Assembly: GCA_001632425.1 (NCBI GenBank) | Contig: KV425566.1 | Coordinates: 248,001 to 312,000 of the forward strand | DNA: 64,000 nucleotides | Direction: 5' to 3' | Source of the DNA: Neolentinus lepideus HHB14362 ss-1 | Taxonomy: Eukaryota > Basidiomycota > Agaricomycetes > Gloeophyllales > Gloeophyllaceae | Shown: positions 1 to 14,629 of the stretch, piece by piece | How positions within the stretch are numbered: position 1 is the first letter of the stretch | Layout of the letters: each line of letters opens with the position of its first letter | The notes under the pieces: model-generated | What the model saw: the letters and a program-made list of their open reading frames with translations, nothing else | The model's database searches: none | Told to the model about the DNA's origin: nothing | Position numbers and translations under genes: made by a program

Positions 1-340
1 CTCCAGATGGAGATAGCACATGGCCTGTGGCGGAAGCCTATACACCTGATGCTAGGTATTGTAGGGCTTCTTGGGACCTTGATGATAGTCCATATACTCA
101 TTGTATACTTCTGTATCACACCCAAATTGTTTATGAGGCCATTTGGGAGATATCTGCAACAGTATAAGATGGTTGTGGAGGTTTCTGACAGCCAAGTTCC
201 ATGTAATTGTAGGTCAGAGTCTGAAGGATGCACTGCATTGCTGACAAATTAACCTTCCGTACATGCTACATGATATCCAGAATATATTATGCCATTGCAG
301 CCACAACAACTCCGAGGAGACCGCTTTATAGACAGGTAGT

Positions 341-511
341 GGGATGTAAGGCCGTAGCAGCCAACTTCCTTATTGGGTACGCGCGTGTTTGGCACGCGAT
401 GGCTCGGAAAGGTGCGAATCACGCCATTCCAGCCACTAGTGCTGATCTTGCACAATACGACCCCTCGAAAAAACAATCCCACGAACGTATGACCAATCCA
501 TCAGTCACGTG
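341..511 (+). repeat. left terminal inverted repeat of outer element
   Basis: This is the left arm, about 170 bp. The outer 95 bp is almost identical to the reverse complement of 1559-1652, and the inner 75 bp is recognisable against 1133-1202, including the shared stretch TCGTGGGATTGTTTTTTCGA (read on the opposite strand). Confidence 0.85.
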
Positions 512-791
512 TTGCGCTGGAGCTCGCACGCGGTACTAGAGTGTATCAGATTTTTCTAAGTCGTGATTATCAGTAGTCCAATGTATTAGTATAGATTGCG
601 GCTCTTCGGCAAATTAACAAAATAAGCATGATCCTACTGGAGGGAATATAATTCATCTAAATAACCGTGGGGATTGAAAACCAGGTCCTAATCATTGCAA
701 AGGTAGAAAGGAAAAATTCTAGCAGTAAGGAATGCGAAGTGCATTGCGACTTGGGATGCACACTTAAGTCTACTGAAGCAATAATAAAACC

Positions 792-883
792 TCGCGTTAA
801 GCAAGAATCGAACACAAATCCTTCTGCGATCAAAGGATCAGCTTACCCACAATATAACTATTACACTAAGAACACCGGAATAC
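792..883 (-). other. degenerate tRNA-like sequence (Gln-like)
   Basis: On the minus strand there is an A-box-like TAGTGTAATAGTTA (868-855) and a B-box-like TGTTCGATTCT (814-804), spaced roughly as in a tRNA gene or tRNA-derived SINE. Between them lies a CTTTGAT segment resembling a Gln anticodon loop. The acceptor stem does not pair and the T stem is broken, so this is a pseudogene or SINE remnant at best. It lies inside the outer transposon. Confidence 0.25.
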
Positions 884-1202
884 TACGGTCTAGGTACCAC
901 ATATATTAGTACAATATTACAGCTTTTGTTGACCATATCGAACTTTGTCTCTTTTTCCAGTGCTATATGTTCACTTATTCAGCTTATAAAAATATACCCA
1001 TTACTATTTTATGTCATTTCTTCTCCTAAATATCCCTGGTTTGAAGCACGACGGGGTGCATTAGTGCAGTGGCACTCCGCGGTAATGCCGGACCTAGCCG
1101 TGTCTTGATGGAAGGATTGTGAAGCGTTTATATCACGTGATGAATCGATTAGTCATCTATTCGTGGGATTGTTTTTTCGAGGGGTCGCATTGGTAGACTC
1201 CT

Positions 1203-1558
1203 AGTGCTGTGCGCAAATTTCTCTAAGTCCCTCTCCGGCGCCCAACAGAGAGTGATGAGTCGAACTCATTGAGTCCTGCAATTCACGCTTGATTAATGTT
1301 TTCGAGTCGAGTCAATGTTAATAGGCGCGAGTCGACCTCTTGACTACGGCATAGTGTCATATTGCTCCGGGTCATTAGGGATATGTGGATAAATTTATTA
1401 GCATACATTACTATAACATTCTATTCAAATAGAACATGCGGAGGTATAGCTCCTTGATATCAAGCAAGAATACGACTCAATGCAGTCATCGTGAGTCCTA
1501 CTCATCACTCTCTTAGACGCCGCCGGAGGGGGACTTAGAGAAATTTACGCACAGCACT
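1203..1558. mobile_element. nested MITE inside right arm of outer element
   Basis: A 356-bp element has terminal inverted repeats of about 60 bp. The left end begins AGTGCTGTGCGCAAATTTCT and the right end, on the reverse strand, begins AGTGCTGTGCGTAAATTTCT. Both continue through a CTAAGTCC block and an AGAGAGTGATGAGT block (1203-1261 against 1500-1558). It splits the outer element's right arm at a point that the intact left arm still shows uninterrupted (around 436-448). It therefore inserted after the outer element. There is no coding capacity. A clear target-site duplication could not be fixed because the target is itself palindromic (ACTAGT). Confidence 0.85.
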
Positions 1559-1652
1559 GGCGGGAATGGCGTGATTCGCACCTTTCCGAGCCATCGCGTG
1601 CCAGACACGCGCATACCCAATAAGGAAGTTGGCTGCTACGGCCTTACATCCC

Positions 1653-2503
1653 AGGTAGTGCCTCCATCCAGACCACGCGTCTCCGTCACGTGCTAGATGG
1701 AGACACGTACTCCAGATGGAGCCATGGAGACGCCGTCTCCATCCGGAGATATTTGCATTTCCTGATGTACTTGGGAATAAGGGTTACGGTCTCTAGCGAA
1801 TGTGCTGAAAAGTTATGAGCTTCTGCACGGTGGTGCGTCCGTGTATTTAGGGATTCACGCCTCCGCATGCCAGTGAGCCAATCCGCGATGCCATCGTAAC
1901 CGTGCACGCAAGTCCAGGACCGGTGTATTTTACATCATCATAGATGACCACGTCCCGGTAGACCACTGAATTGATACGAAGGCCCGATAAGTCGGGAAAT
2001 GACTGAGGCTACTCATCAAGCATCCATGGAGGCAAAGTTCACAGCCCGCAGGTATATTGTATCAACGTCCGGACACAATATTTGAATGCAATCTCGCCAC
2101 TGTAGCCTTATGAGATGCTTCTCTTCCGAGAAATTGGCCGTATGGTGTAACGAAGGACGGGCACATTCCAACCATTGACGCGATGGTAGACAACAAGTTC
2201 CAAGGTCATATTTATCTTCACGCAGGTGGTCTGTGATCTGAAGGAGCAGCTCAGTGCACGAAGGAATCCAACGCTCGCGACTGACGAACACGAGGTTCGT
2301 AAATTGATCGACATGCAAGCCCCCAAGCGACCTTGAGCCCGCGCAACTTCCGGCGTTTCTGAAGTCCATGATGGTGTCCCGGCGTAATTGTCACGCTACG
2401 CGTGATGTAACGCGCTCATATCCTGTAATAGCGCGTTTCAAGTATTGCCGCACACATAGCTTGCAAGTACTTTTGGGCTTCAGTATTCTATCCTCTTTAC
2501 AAC
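1653..2503. other. intergenic region upstream of RPA2
   Basis: No supported gene. 1675-1750 has several short related blocks around GATGGAGAC and its reverse. CTCCAGATGGAG at 1710-1721 also forms the first 12 bases of the window. A 117-codon open frame on the minus strand (2016-2369) has no recognisable domain and is left unannotated. The RPA2 promoter must lie in the last few hundred bases. Confidence 0.5.
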
Positions 2504-3635
2504 ATGAGTCAACAATGTGAGTTATACAACTTTAGATCGTTCCAAATGCCCAATCTTTGCGGACAGTTGGTAGCAACCCGTATTATCAAAACAACAACAC
2601 TGGGGGTGGCTATCTGACAGGCTCGCCTTATGGAGGAAGCCCCAGTAGTCCTGGGCAGAAAACAGTGAGCGCCACACGAACCTTCCCGTAATGTGAAAAT
2701 AGTGACCAAATTGTATCTAGCGAAGTGCTGCAGCGCAGTCTTTAAGACCCGTCAAAGCAAAACAACTGGCTGCTGCCACGCAAGCTCATGCAGATGCAGA
2801 ATGGAAGATAGAGGACGTAGAGGTCGGCCAGGTACCTCTAAGCATTCCATACATATACATCATATTGACTATCTCCAGGTGACCATCGTCGGCCACTTAG
2901 TCACAATACAACCTCAGACGACGAACAGCGTGTATTGGCTGGACGATGGAACCGGGCGCGTCGAGGCGCGTCATTGGAAAGGAGGCGATGAGGATAACGA
3001 CAAATGGGGAGATGTCTCGTAAGTCCACTGCGTATCTTTGGGCATGGCGTCTAATGTACTGTCATGCAGTGAAGGTACTTTTGTACGCGTAACGGGTACC
3101 CTGAAAACGTTCAACGGCAAGCGTTACATCAATGCGACACACATTCGACCCGTAAAAGAACCCATGGAGACATATTTTCATGACTTAGAATGTGTCTACG
3201 TTACTCATTTCTTTAGGCATGGGCCGGTGAGCTTCACGCTTCGGTCCGATCCTGCAAATGTTTACAAATGCCTGGATAGCTCGGACAAGGGAATGAAGGG
3301 GCATCTTCAACCGGCACCAATATGTCAAACTACACGACCCAGGCGTCGACCGCTCACAGGGAGGAGTGGGCACATCTCAACCCTGTGCAGCGAGCGATTC
3401 TCGAGTTTATGGCCTCAGTTCCGGACGACAATGATGAAGGTGTTCACGTTGGGGCCATTGCCCGTGCGGTGCAAGGGACGGCAGGTGTCAACGATGTCAG
3501 CATTAGGTATGCATGTGGTAGATCCTTTGCACCGCCCGTCACTGATCCCGGACCAAAAGTACCGCACTCGATGCGCTCATGGATGATGGTCGAATCTATA
3601 CGACCACTGATGAGTCGCATTTTAGATTGTCGTAG
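2504..3635 (+). CDS. RFA2: replication protein A 32-kDa subunit (RPA2/RFA2)
   Basis: This is the middle subunit of the heterotrimeric single-stranded DNA-binding complex RPA, used in nuclear replication, repair and checkpoint signalling. The product is about 267 aa in seven exons (2504-2516, 2567-2664, 2739-2831, 2879-3018, 3070-3226, 3280-3506, 3560-3635). A Gly/Ser/Tyr-rich N-terminus (MSQQFGSNPYYQNNN...) is typical of the phosphorylated tail. It is followed by the OB fold with the family motifs SLRPVKAKQL, DVEVGQVTIVGH and VYWLDDGTGRVEARHW. A C-terminal winged helix (LNPVQRAILEFM ... ALDALMDDGRIYTTTDESHF) closes the protein. Length and domain order match the family. The first exon is only 13 nt; it is chosen because its splice restores the conserved N-terminus. 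Confidence 0.93.
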
Positions 3636-4031
3636 CCTGCTATGTTAGTTTTAGGATCCAACTCAGTTCAATCTTGCTGTGTCGTTGCATCATGCTAATC
3701 CTGTAGCTTAATCTGTCTACGACCCTCGGCATTATTACGTCATCCTGTGTACCAGTGCAATAAAAGGCAGTCAGAACATAGTGGCTCCCGACTTGTAGTG
3801 TATGAATAAATAGTCATTAAACTGAGAAGTCTGACTGCAAGCATATATTCGTAACCTCCTGTGTCACTCTGTAATGATGCATGCTAGAACTGGTATAATA
3901 AAGTGATGATCAATACTACAATGTTCGATAGTGTGTATACGTAAGTCCATATGCAGGTCCCGCCGAATGATGAAACAATGTAGAAGAAGAGAGGAACAAA
4001 CAGAAGCACCTAAGTTCAATGCTTGCCGGCC
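3636..4031. other. convergent 3' intergenic region
   Basis: This lies between the stop codons of RPA2 (+) and the methyltransferase (-). AATAAA-like signals on the plus strand (about 3759 and 3806) could serve RPA2 polyadenylation. Nothing else is seen. Confidence 0.5.
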
Positions 4032-5370
4032 TCATTTTTTGATGGCATGAACGACATGCAAGCGCACAGACGGTGGCATGACCGGCTCATACATGTCTCG
4101 GTGGGCATCCTCTACGAGTACCTTTACCTTCCACTCGGGAAGACCGGCCTCGAGTAGCATCGGCCGCATGGCTGGAAGGAGGTGGTCATACTCCATCCAG
4201 GCTAACTGCCCAATGGTGAGAAGAGTGACATCTGGACGGGGTTTCATTAGTTGCGAATGATATGAAACCGAAGAACCAACCTTTTGGCCAGAAGCCGATC
4301 GGAATAGTAGCTTCCTGCACGCGTATCTGGTCGTATGCCTCTGTTTGTCGAATGATCGCACCGAGATGCGATGGGACATTGACATCGATACCTTTTTTCT
4401 GGAGACACGTCCTGTACGCCTCCCAAAGCGCGAACCAGCCTGGCGCGCCCGAGGCGTAGGACGTGTGAGGCCGCTTACCCAATGCGGAGGTCACCGAGCT
4501 GTATGGATCGTGGGGAGGAATACCGAGGAGGTGGCCATCAACCACGGGCTGGGAGTCGGGCTCGATGAGAATGAGAACGCCTCCAGGACGTAACATCCTA
4601 GTCAGTTCGTTGACGAACTGCTGGTAATTGCCGATCTGAGGAAAATCGACCGAGTCTAGGCATGGACAAGAATACGTAGGGTCATGGGACATACCCCTGT
4701 GTGCATCGACCTAGCATGAATAATATCATAACTTTGAGTTAGATATGGAAGTGTCGGATGGTCGAGATCACATAATTCGAAGCTGGAAGCAAGGACTTCG
4801 ACATAGGGTGACACGTGGTGAAGCAATTGACCTACGAGCAATTGGGAGGCACTTCTCTGTGAGAATAGTGTAACTCGGTTAGCTTTCAGGAAGATGGCGA
4901 GTACAGCGTACCTCGGCTGTATTGGTGCGACATCAACCCCAGTAACTTCTACTCGAGGGAACTCATCCGCCATCTCCACGGCCCTTATAGTTCCGAATTA
5001 GAGAGGTCGTATCGATAACGACGAGTTTCCGCACCATAAACCACCACCTGTGCCAACGTCGAGTACACGCCGCTTGTGTTTCACGCCCGGATAAGTCAGG
5101 ACCTCCTTCACTGGTCCCACATAATTACGGCCTTCGAAGACGAATTGCAGGATGCGGTGATGGTAGCTGTAGCGCTGATGCTAGCGTAAATTTCTGATTA
5201 TGCCCAAAGGTGGAGTTGTAGTTTACCCGGATCTCGTCCTCGTCAGCAGGTAGCATGTAACGGTCATTCAAGACATTGCGGCGGCGTCCGTGTAAGATAG
5301 CAAAGAACTCAGAGGCGTCGTCGCCAACAAAGGTGTCGTCCTCAGACATGGGGGAGCGTGAAGAACTCAT
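4032..5370 (-). CDS. LaeA-like SAM-dependent methyltransferase
   Basis: This is a class I SAM methyltransferase of the fungal LaeA/UMTA-like family, about 340 aa from seven exons. The N-terminus has the family signature DRYMLPADEDEI before a helix (RYSYHHRILQFVFEGR). Motif I is RVLDVGTGGGLWAVEMADE, followed by VTGVDVAPIQP (acidic loop), EVPPNCSFELCDLD, then SYDIIHARSMHTGIGNY and MLRPGGVLILIEPD. Introns of about 50 nt were placed at 5175-5226 and 4984-5034 and at four further sites, each restoring a family motif. The start at 5370 is the first Met; a second Met seven codons on is possible. The substrate is unknown. Such proteins include secondary-metabolism regulators and small-molecule methyltransferases, and nothing nearby suggests a metabolite cluster. 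Confidence 0.88.
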
Positions 5371-5685
5371 GAGGGAATGGCAAGGAGCCCATAACTAGTC
5401 CAGGCCGCGATTCATGAGTAGCGCGTTCTGCCATAACCAGAGGAAAGGGAGGTCGACGATCGAATAGAGGGACGCGCTCAATTTCATATTCGCCGGGGGC
5501 AATAACTTCTCGCTTACCTCACGGGCAAACTTTAGAGATTCCGAGTCCTAATCCGCCTTCCAAGCGCAAAACAAGATTCTTGCATTACAAATACATTCCG
5601 CCCAATGTATAGCATCTTTAAATACACCTACTTACACGGAATTGTAATGTACACTTCGTTGCTCTCCGTGATGCATGCCGGCATC
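5371..5685. other. intergenic, promoter of methyltransferase and 3' end of SPT8
   Basis: Both flanking genes read on the minus strand. The stretch must contain the methyltransferase promoter. No RNA gene or repeat is visible. Confidence 0.4.
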
Positions 5686-8088
5686 CTATTGAATGTGCTT
5701 GATTTCATGCACGAAGACAGTGCGTGTTGAATCGCCGTGCCAGCCCCGATTGCTGCTCGCGGACACCAGAAAACGCGCCGCTGGGTCTACCACTATTGGC
5801 AATGCAGATCAGTGCATCAGCGAGGAGGTCCCAAAGAAAGGCACCCACGCATCTGGGAAATCATACCGCCATGGTGGCCTGGAATAATCTTGAACTGGGC
5901 ACCACTTTTGACTCGACCAGAGGAGTCGGGTTCCCCCGCTTCCGCCACATTCCAGAGTCGAATATTGTCGTTTGAGGCGCTGCGCCACGCCGTCGAAACG
6001 TGTGCTTCGTGAGTTAAAGACAATTCACTCACCATGCAAGATGCCGGCTGTCAGGGAATGCCACAACACTCGACACCACGCCAGAAGACATAGGGTTGCG
6101 TAGGGTTTTGAGTAAACGCGGAGTATTAGCGGGCCCAGAGCTGCCTATCTGACGCACATCCCAGATATCCACGGTCCCATTTCGTCGCCCAGCGTAGATC
6201 TGGTCCCCATTAGCAGACCAGCAAGCCTAGAAGGGCCCAACTGATAAGATAATGGACAAAGTTACGATGAGAGGCGCACCGATTGACACCAAGGAGGTGT
6301 CTTCTCGTTCATCCACAGCCGCCCGACACCGCGGCCCGTTGGTGACCTTCGATCCCATAGTATGACTTGTCCGTCAATGAACGCAGTCAAGAAGACGTCA
6401 GGAGAGAACGCCGCGTATTCACGCGAATCCAGAAGCGGTGGCGCATTCTTAGGAGCAGGGGCACCAGCTGATCGCGCTGGTTGTGCTTGAGAAGCCGCAT
6501 GAGAGGAAAGCGCTATACCAGATGTCGAGGAATATCCTCGACTGCCCGGCGGTGCTTGAGAGATGTTACGAGACATTGGTACTTCCTCTTCGTCTTCATC
6601 TCCGTCAGCGTCTGGTTCATCGTCGAAGAGGGGATCAAATGACGCGTCGGACTTTGTGTCACTGTCCACTGGACCGAAAGCACCAGATCCGTGAACAGCT
6701 TGCAGAGACGGGGGAACAGTGTCGCCATTAGCATTATCCAACTGAGGGGTCCCACGCATCAGGGGTGTGGCGTCCGCTTCGTGTTGCGGTGTTTCCCGTA
6801 TCCAAGACGAACCTTCGAATTGTGTATTAGTTACAGGAGGTATAGATGAGTGCGTTCCGACAGGGCGAAACGCAACGCTGGCAACTTGTGACTTGTGGGC
6901 CGTGAATTTCCGGGTAATTTGTCCTGTATTCAAATCCCAATGCTGATAGAATATGGTCGAAGAGAAAGTGTCAGCAGGGTTGAGCTTACAATGGTATCAC
7001 CATCCAATCCGGCGCTCAGAAAACCCTTTTCATCGTGCTGGATGGACAATGCGGAGACATTGCCGCTATGACCGCGCATAACATGACATAGTCGGCCTGG
7101 ATCATGGCGGACAGTGAACAGATTTATGTGACCTTGCTATTAGGAACCGAACATGGATGAAGTCTAGACGCCAGTTGTGAGCAAGGAACCACTCACATCT
7201 GTGCCAGCTAACGCCCATAAAGCATCTGAGTGCACTGCTAAGCTATACACGGGAGATAGTGAAGCTTCTCCTCCCTGGGCGTCACTTAACTTTTCTGGAT
7301 CACCAGGGTTCTCCCACCAGAATCGGATTTGGCCAGCTTTCATTGTACCTTCTATAACGCCACAGTGGTGACGCTGCGGTGCTGTCAGAAAATTTTTACC
7401 GTTCACTGCGGCAAATATGTCGTAGTCACGAATGTAGCCATCGTCACAGCCTGTTATGAGATGCGACATGCACAGCGACGAGGCCAGAGAATGAGTCGGC
7501 GTCGGCTGCGGAATAGCACATATTGCTTCAACTGTGTATGATCGAGGAGAGCGAGGATTGAATGTAGAGACGATATTGACGCGACGCTCTTGCGCTGCTG
7601 ACAACGGGCCGGGTGTGCGTTCCCGAGGAGGCGAAGGCACCGTGATAGGAGGAGCTTGTAAACATTATTCAGTTCAGTCCTAGCGTACAAAATGACAAAG
7701 GCATGCCTTCTATTGAACCATATGGTATCTCCTGTGCAGATAACAGCTTCTCGGCAGGCAGGGCAGTTGGTTCGTTTTCGAGAACTGGTGTCTGTATGAC
7801 AGTAGGTTCAGCCTGTTCGTCGTCATCGTCCTCTTCGTCCCCTTCATCTGATTCGTCGTAATATCCTTCCTGCGAGGAATTGCCAACACATACACCGGGA
7901 GTGAGTGCCGACATGCCATAATGCAATGTGTCCCGTACCTCATCCCCTTCCGTAGCATCAGCGCCCAGGTCAGCTTCTACGGCATCTAATAGGTCGTCAT
8001 CCACGTCGTCGTCACCATCGGCATCTGCGTCGACGTCGGCGTTCGCGTCAAAGTCAAGATCATCGTCTTCGAGGTCGCTGTTAACCAT
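5686..8088 (-). CDS. SPT8: SAGA complex subunit Spt8 (WD40)
   Basis: WD40 protein of the SAGA histone acetyltransferase coactivator, where Spt8 helps recruit TBP in the nucleus. The first ~130 residues are extremely acidic (runs of Asp/Glu, e.g. DDVDDDLLDAVEADLGADAT), as in yeast Spt8. Then follow the diagnostic repeat LITGCDDGYIRDYDIFAAVN and TMKAGQIRFWWENP, then several WD repeats (NTGQITRKFTAHKSQVASVA; FIDGQVILWDRRSP; RRNGTVDIWDVRQ; NDNIRLWNVAEAGEPDSSGR). An inserted Asp/Glu/Ser-rich low-complexity loop (about 6530-6830) separates two repeats. The C-terminus ends FVHEIKHIQ. Several short introns interrupt it (for example around 6015, 6250, 6950, 7140 and 7660). Its start codon is 84 bp from that of SRP54 on the opposite strand. 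Confidence 0.9.
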
Positions 8089-8172
8089 GATGTAGCCACT
8101 GTTGTGGATCGAGATTTAGATACACTGAGAACGCGAAGTCGGTCTTCCCACGCCCGCTATCCTTTCACCGTT
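8089..8172. promoter_or_regulatory. compact bidirectional promoter SPT8 / SRP54
   Basis: Only 84 bp separate the two divergent start codons. Both 5' UTRs and both core promoters must overlap here or extend into the neighbouring gene. No clear TATA box is seen. Confidence 0.6.
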
Positions 8173-10334
<2,162 letters not shown>

Positions 10335-10517
10335 TTGGCGGCTACGATACTGTACAATATAATCTGTAGCTTAGTTTTCACTCTATCATATCAAGGATGT
10401 TGGCACCTTCCAGAACAAGCAAGCGGGACTAGAAACAGTCTGAGGGGTTTTGCGAATGTGTAATACAAGGGGCTAACAATACAATAATGTACTTTGATCT
10501 CTTGAACAACGCAAACG

Positions 10518-11309
10518 TCAGCGGCGTTTCTGTTCCTTCTTCCACTGTTTCCTCTGCTTTGAAGCGGAATTCTTGTTGCCAAAGATGAACGAAGACGTAT
10601 GCTTGTCTGTACCAGTCTTCCTCGATATCCTAGCAGAACCAGCAAAAACGATCTGAGTAATGCGGGCCGTAAGCGAGCGGGCACTACATGCATATCGTAC
10701 GGTACTACTTACTACCCAGAGACCAAATGACCCTATAGTGCTAGCACCGAGGAAGACTAGCGTAGCCAAAGGGCCCACATTGGAGGTATTCCAAGCCAGA
10801 AAAGCTGAGAGAAGGCAGGCACCTGTAAGAGGCCCGAGCGCAGGATGCGTCTGAATGTTTGTCATCTCCTCCGTCGGCGGTACCGGAGCGTTCGAAGGAA
10901 TCTTCGAAAAACGAGCGTCAACAGGGAAGTAGACTTCCAATGCAAAGTGGGAAATACGTTCAAGATCAAGGTCAACACCGTGGACCCGATGAAGACTCCG
11001 AAATGAGTACTCAAAAAGATTTCCAAGGGCGTCAGGGACGTCCTCGGAGCGTCCGTAGACGATTCGGAGGTGAATAGGAGCAGCCGGGGGAGTAGCAGCA
11101 AGAGGACTGATACAGATCCAAGTCTGTGATAAGACGTCCAGTTAGTTCACTGGCCAAAGGATAGAGAGCAAGACGGACATTGCTGAAGAAACCCAGACCC
11201 AAAGTGAAACGGTGCTCTCCCGGGCTTCCTGCGACTCATATATCGGCTTGTCAGCATTTTGAGAAGTTTTGTTCCCCAGTTCCTCCAACTCAATATCTGC
11301 ACTAGCCAT
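10518..11309 (-). CDS. conserved four-helix membrane protein, function unknown
   Basis: I do not recognise the family. Four exons give about 206 aa. An acidic, polar N-terminus (MASADIELEELGNKTSQN) is followed by four hydrophobic segments: around SAILGSVSVLLLLLPRLLLF, FLSTHFGVFIGSTVLTLILN, LTGACLLSAFLAWNTSN and PLATLVFLGASTIGSFGLWV. The cytosolic-type tail is very basic (ASKQRKQWKKEQKRR). Three introns of about 50-56 nt were inferred (donors GTCCGT, GTATTT and GTAAGT on the minus strand), each restoring one continuous frame across helices. The K/R-rich tail would fit an ER or Golgi location, which is inference. It is convergent with SRP54, whose stop lies 183 bp away. Confidence 0.75.
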
Positions 11310-11637
11310 GATTAAGATGTGGAGGATGAAGAAACACTGGCAGGACGTCAATATAAGGTGGCAATGCAAAGACATCCAACGCGAATTCGCGATCAGCGTA
11401 TTTGTGGGCCTCACCATGCCTCAATCACACAAAGGTATGAAGCAGCTGAAACTCTCTATTCTGTCGCAAGTACACAAAAGTAAGACCCCATCGCTACAGA
11501 GATATGAAGCAACACGCGAGAACATGGTCATCGACGAACAACACGCAGAGAGGACAGCATCACAGGAAAACAAAGCCACAGCCCAAAAGCGAACGCCCAG
11601 CAACCACAACCCTATCACAAACCTCTCTTCTAAGCGT
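11310..11637. other. intergenic between PAB1 stop and membrane-protein start
   Basis: This holds the PAB1 3' UTR and the promoter of the downstream membrane-protein gene, both on the minus strand. Open frames on the plus strand here have no domain and run into the PAB1 coding region antisense. Confidence 0.4.
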
Positions 11638-14032
<2,395 letters not shown>

Positions 14033-14629
14033 TCTGATTTTATGTACGATTTATGGGGTCGTTACTGCTTTGTGAACTTTTCTGCGACTGTGGTTGGTGA
14101 AAGTAGGAGAAGCACAGCGCCAGAAGTCAGTATTGACGCGCCACATATGAAGGTGGACCGTGCGCACACAGGATAGAGAAAATAACGACTGCTTTTTTGA
14201 ACAGTATTTTTTTCTGATTTTTTGAAAAGCTTTTTGACCTATAGCGTCCCCAGCATCAGCAGTGGAGATTTGGGAACATGAGTGACGACGTGAGCGGACA
14301 GACCTTTCGATGATGAGGGTTGGAAGAAAAAGGCATTGAGCGTGTTACGCCCTGATAAACGAAAATGAAACTCCGACGGGCCACAATCTACCGCGAACCT
14401 TATTCGGCCATCTCTGTCCCCAATCAGACAATGCACGGGTCCACACAATATCTGCGAAATTACCCCTTCATTGTACGGTATACTCAACGCTAGCCAATCT
14501 ACAATATTTACGATATCCAATGTATAACAATTGCAGTAATGGACAGACGAATCGAACACTAGTCACGGTCGTAATGAGCACAAAAAATTTACTAGCATAT
14601 AATATTGCAAGTTCCTCATTAACATTCGT
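14033..14629. other. PAB1 promoter / SCAMP 3' region
   Basis: About 600 bp between two minus-strand genes. The part next to PAB1 contains T-rich tracts and a likely long 5' leader. No gene, tRNA or repeat is recognised. Confidence 0.4.

Larger units (their letters stand above)
341..1652. mobile_element. foldback / MITE-type non-autonomous DNA transposon (outer element)
   Basis: The two ends are long inverted repeats. 341-436 is the near-perfect reverse complement of 1559-1652 (a few mismatches in about 93 bp). The arm continues as 437-511 matching 1133-1202, more diverged. The ends read GGGATGTAAGG...CCTTACATCCC and are flanked by AGGTAGT(G) at 334-341 and 1653-1660, a 7-8 bp target-site duplication. 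A second element (1203-1558) interrupts the right arm, so the unbroken element was about 955 bp. The interior (512-1132) is AT-rich and encodes no transposase that I can see, so this is a non-autonomous element. TSD length would fit hAT-, P- or KDZ-like superfamilies; the family is not assigned. Confidence 0.85.

Noticed and set aside
2016..2369. 117-codon open frame on the minus strand
   Set aside because: No recognisable domain, no splice-linked partner, and it lies next to the RPA2 promoter. It may be a decayed gene but cannot be supported.
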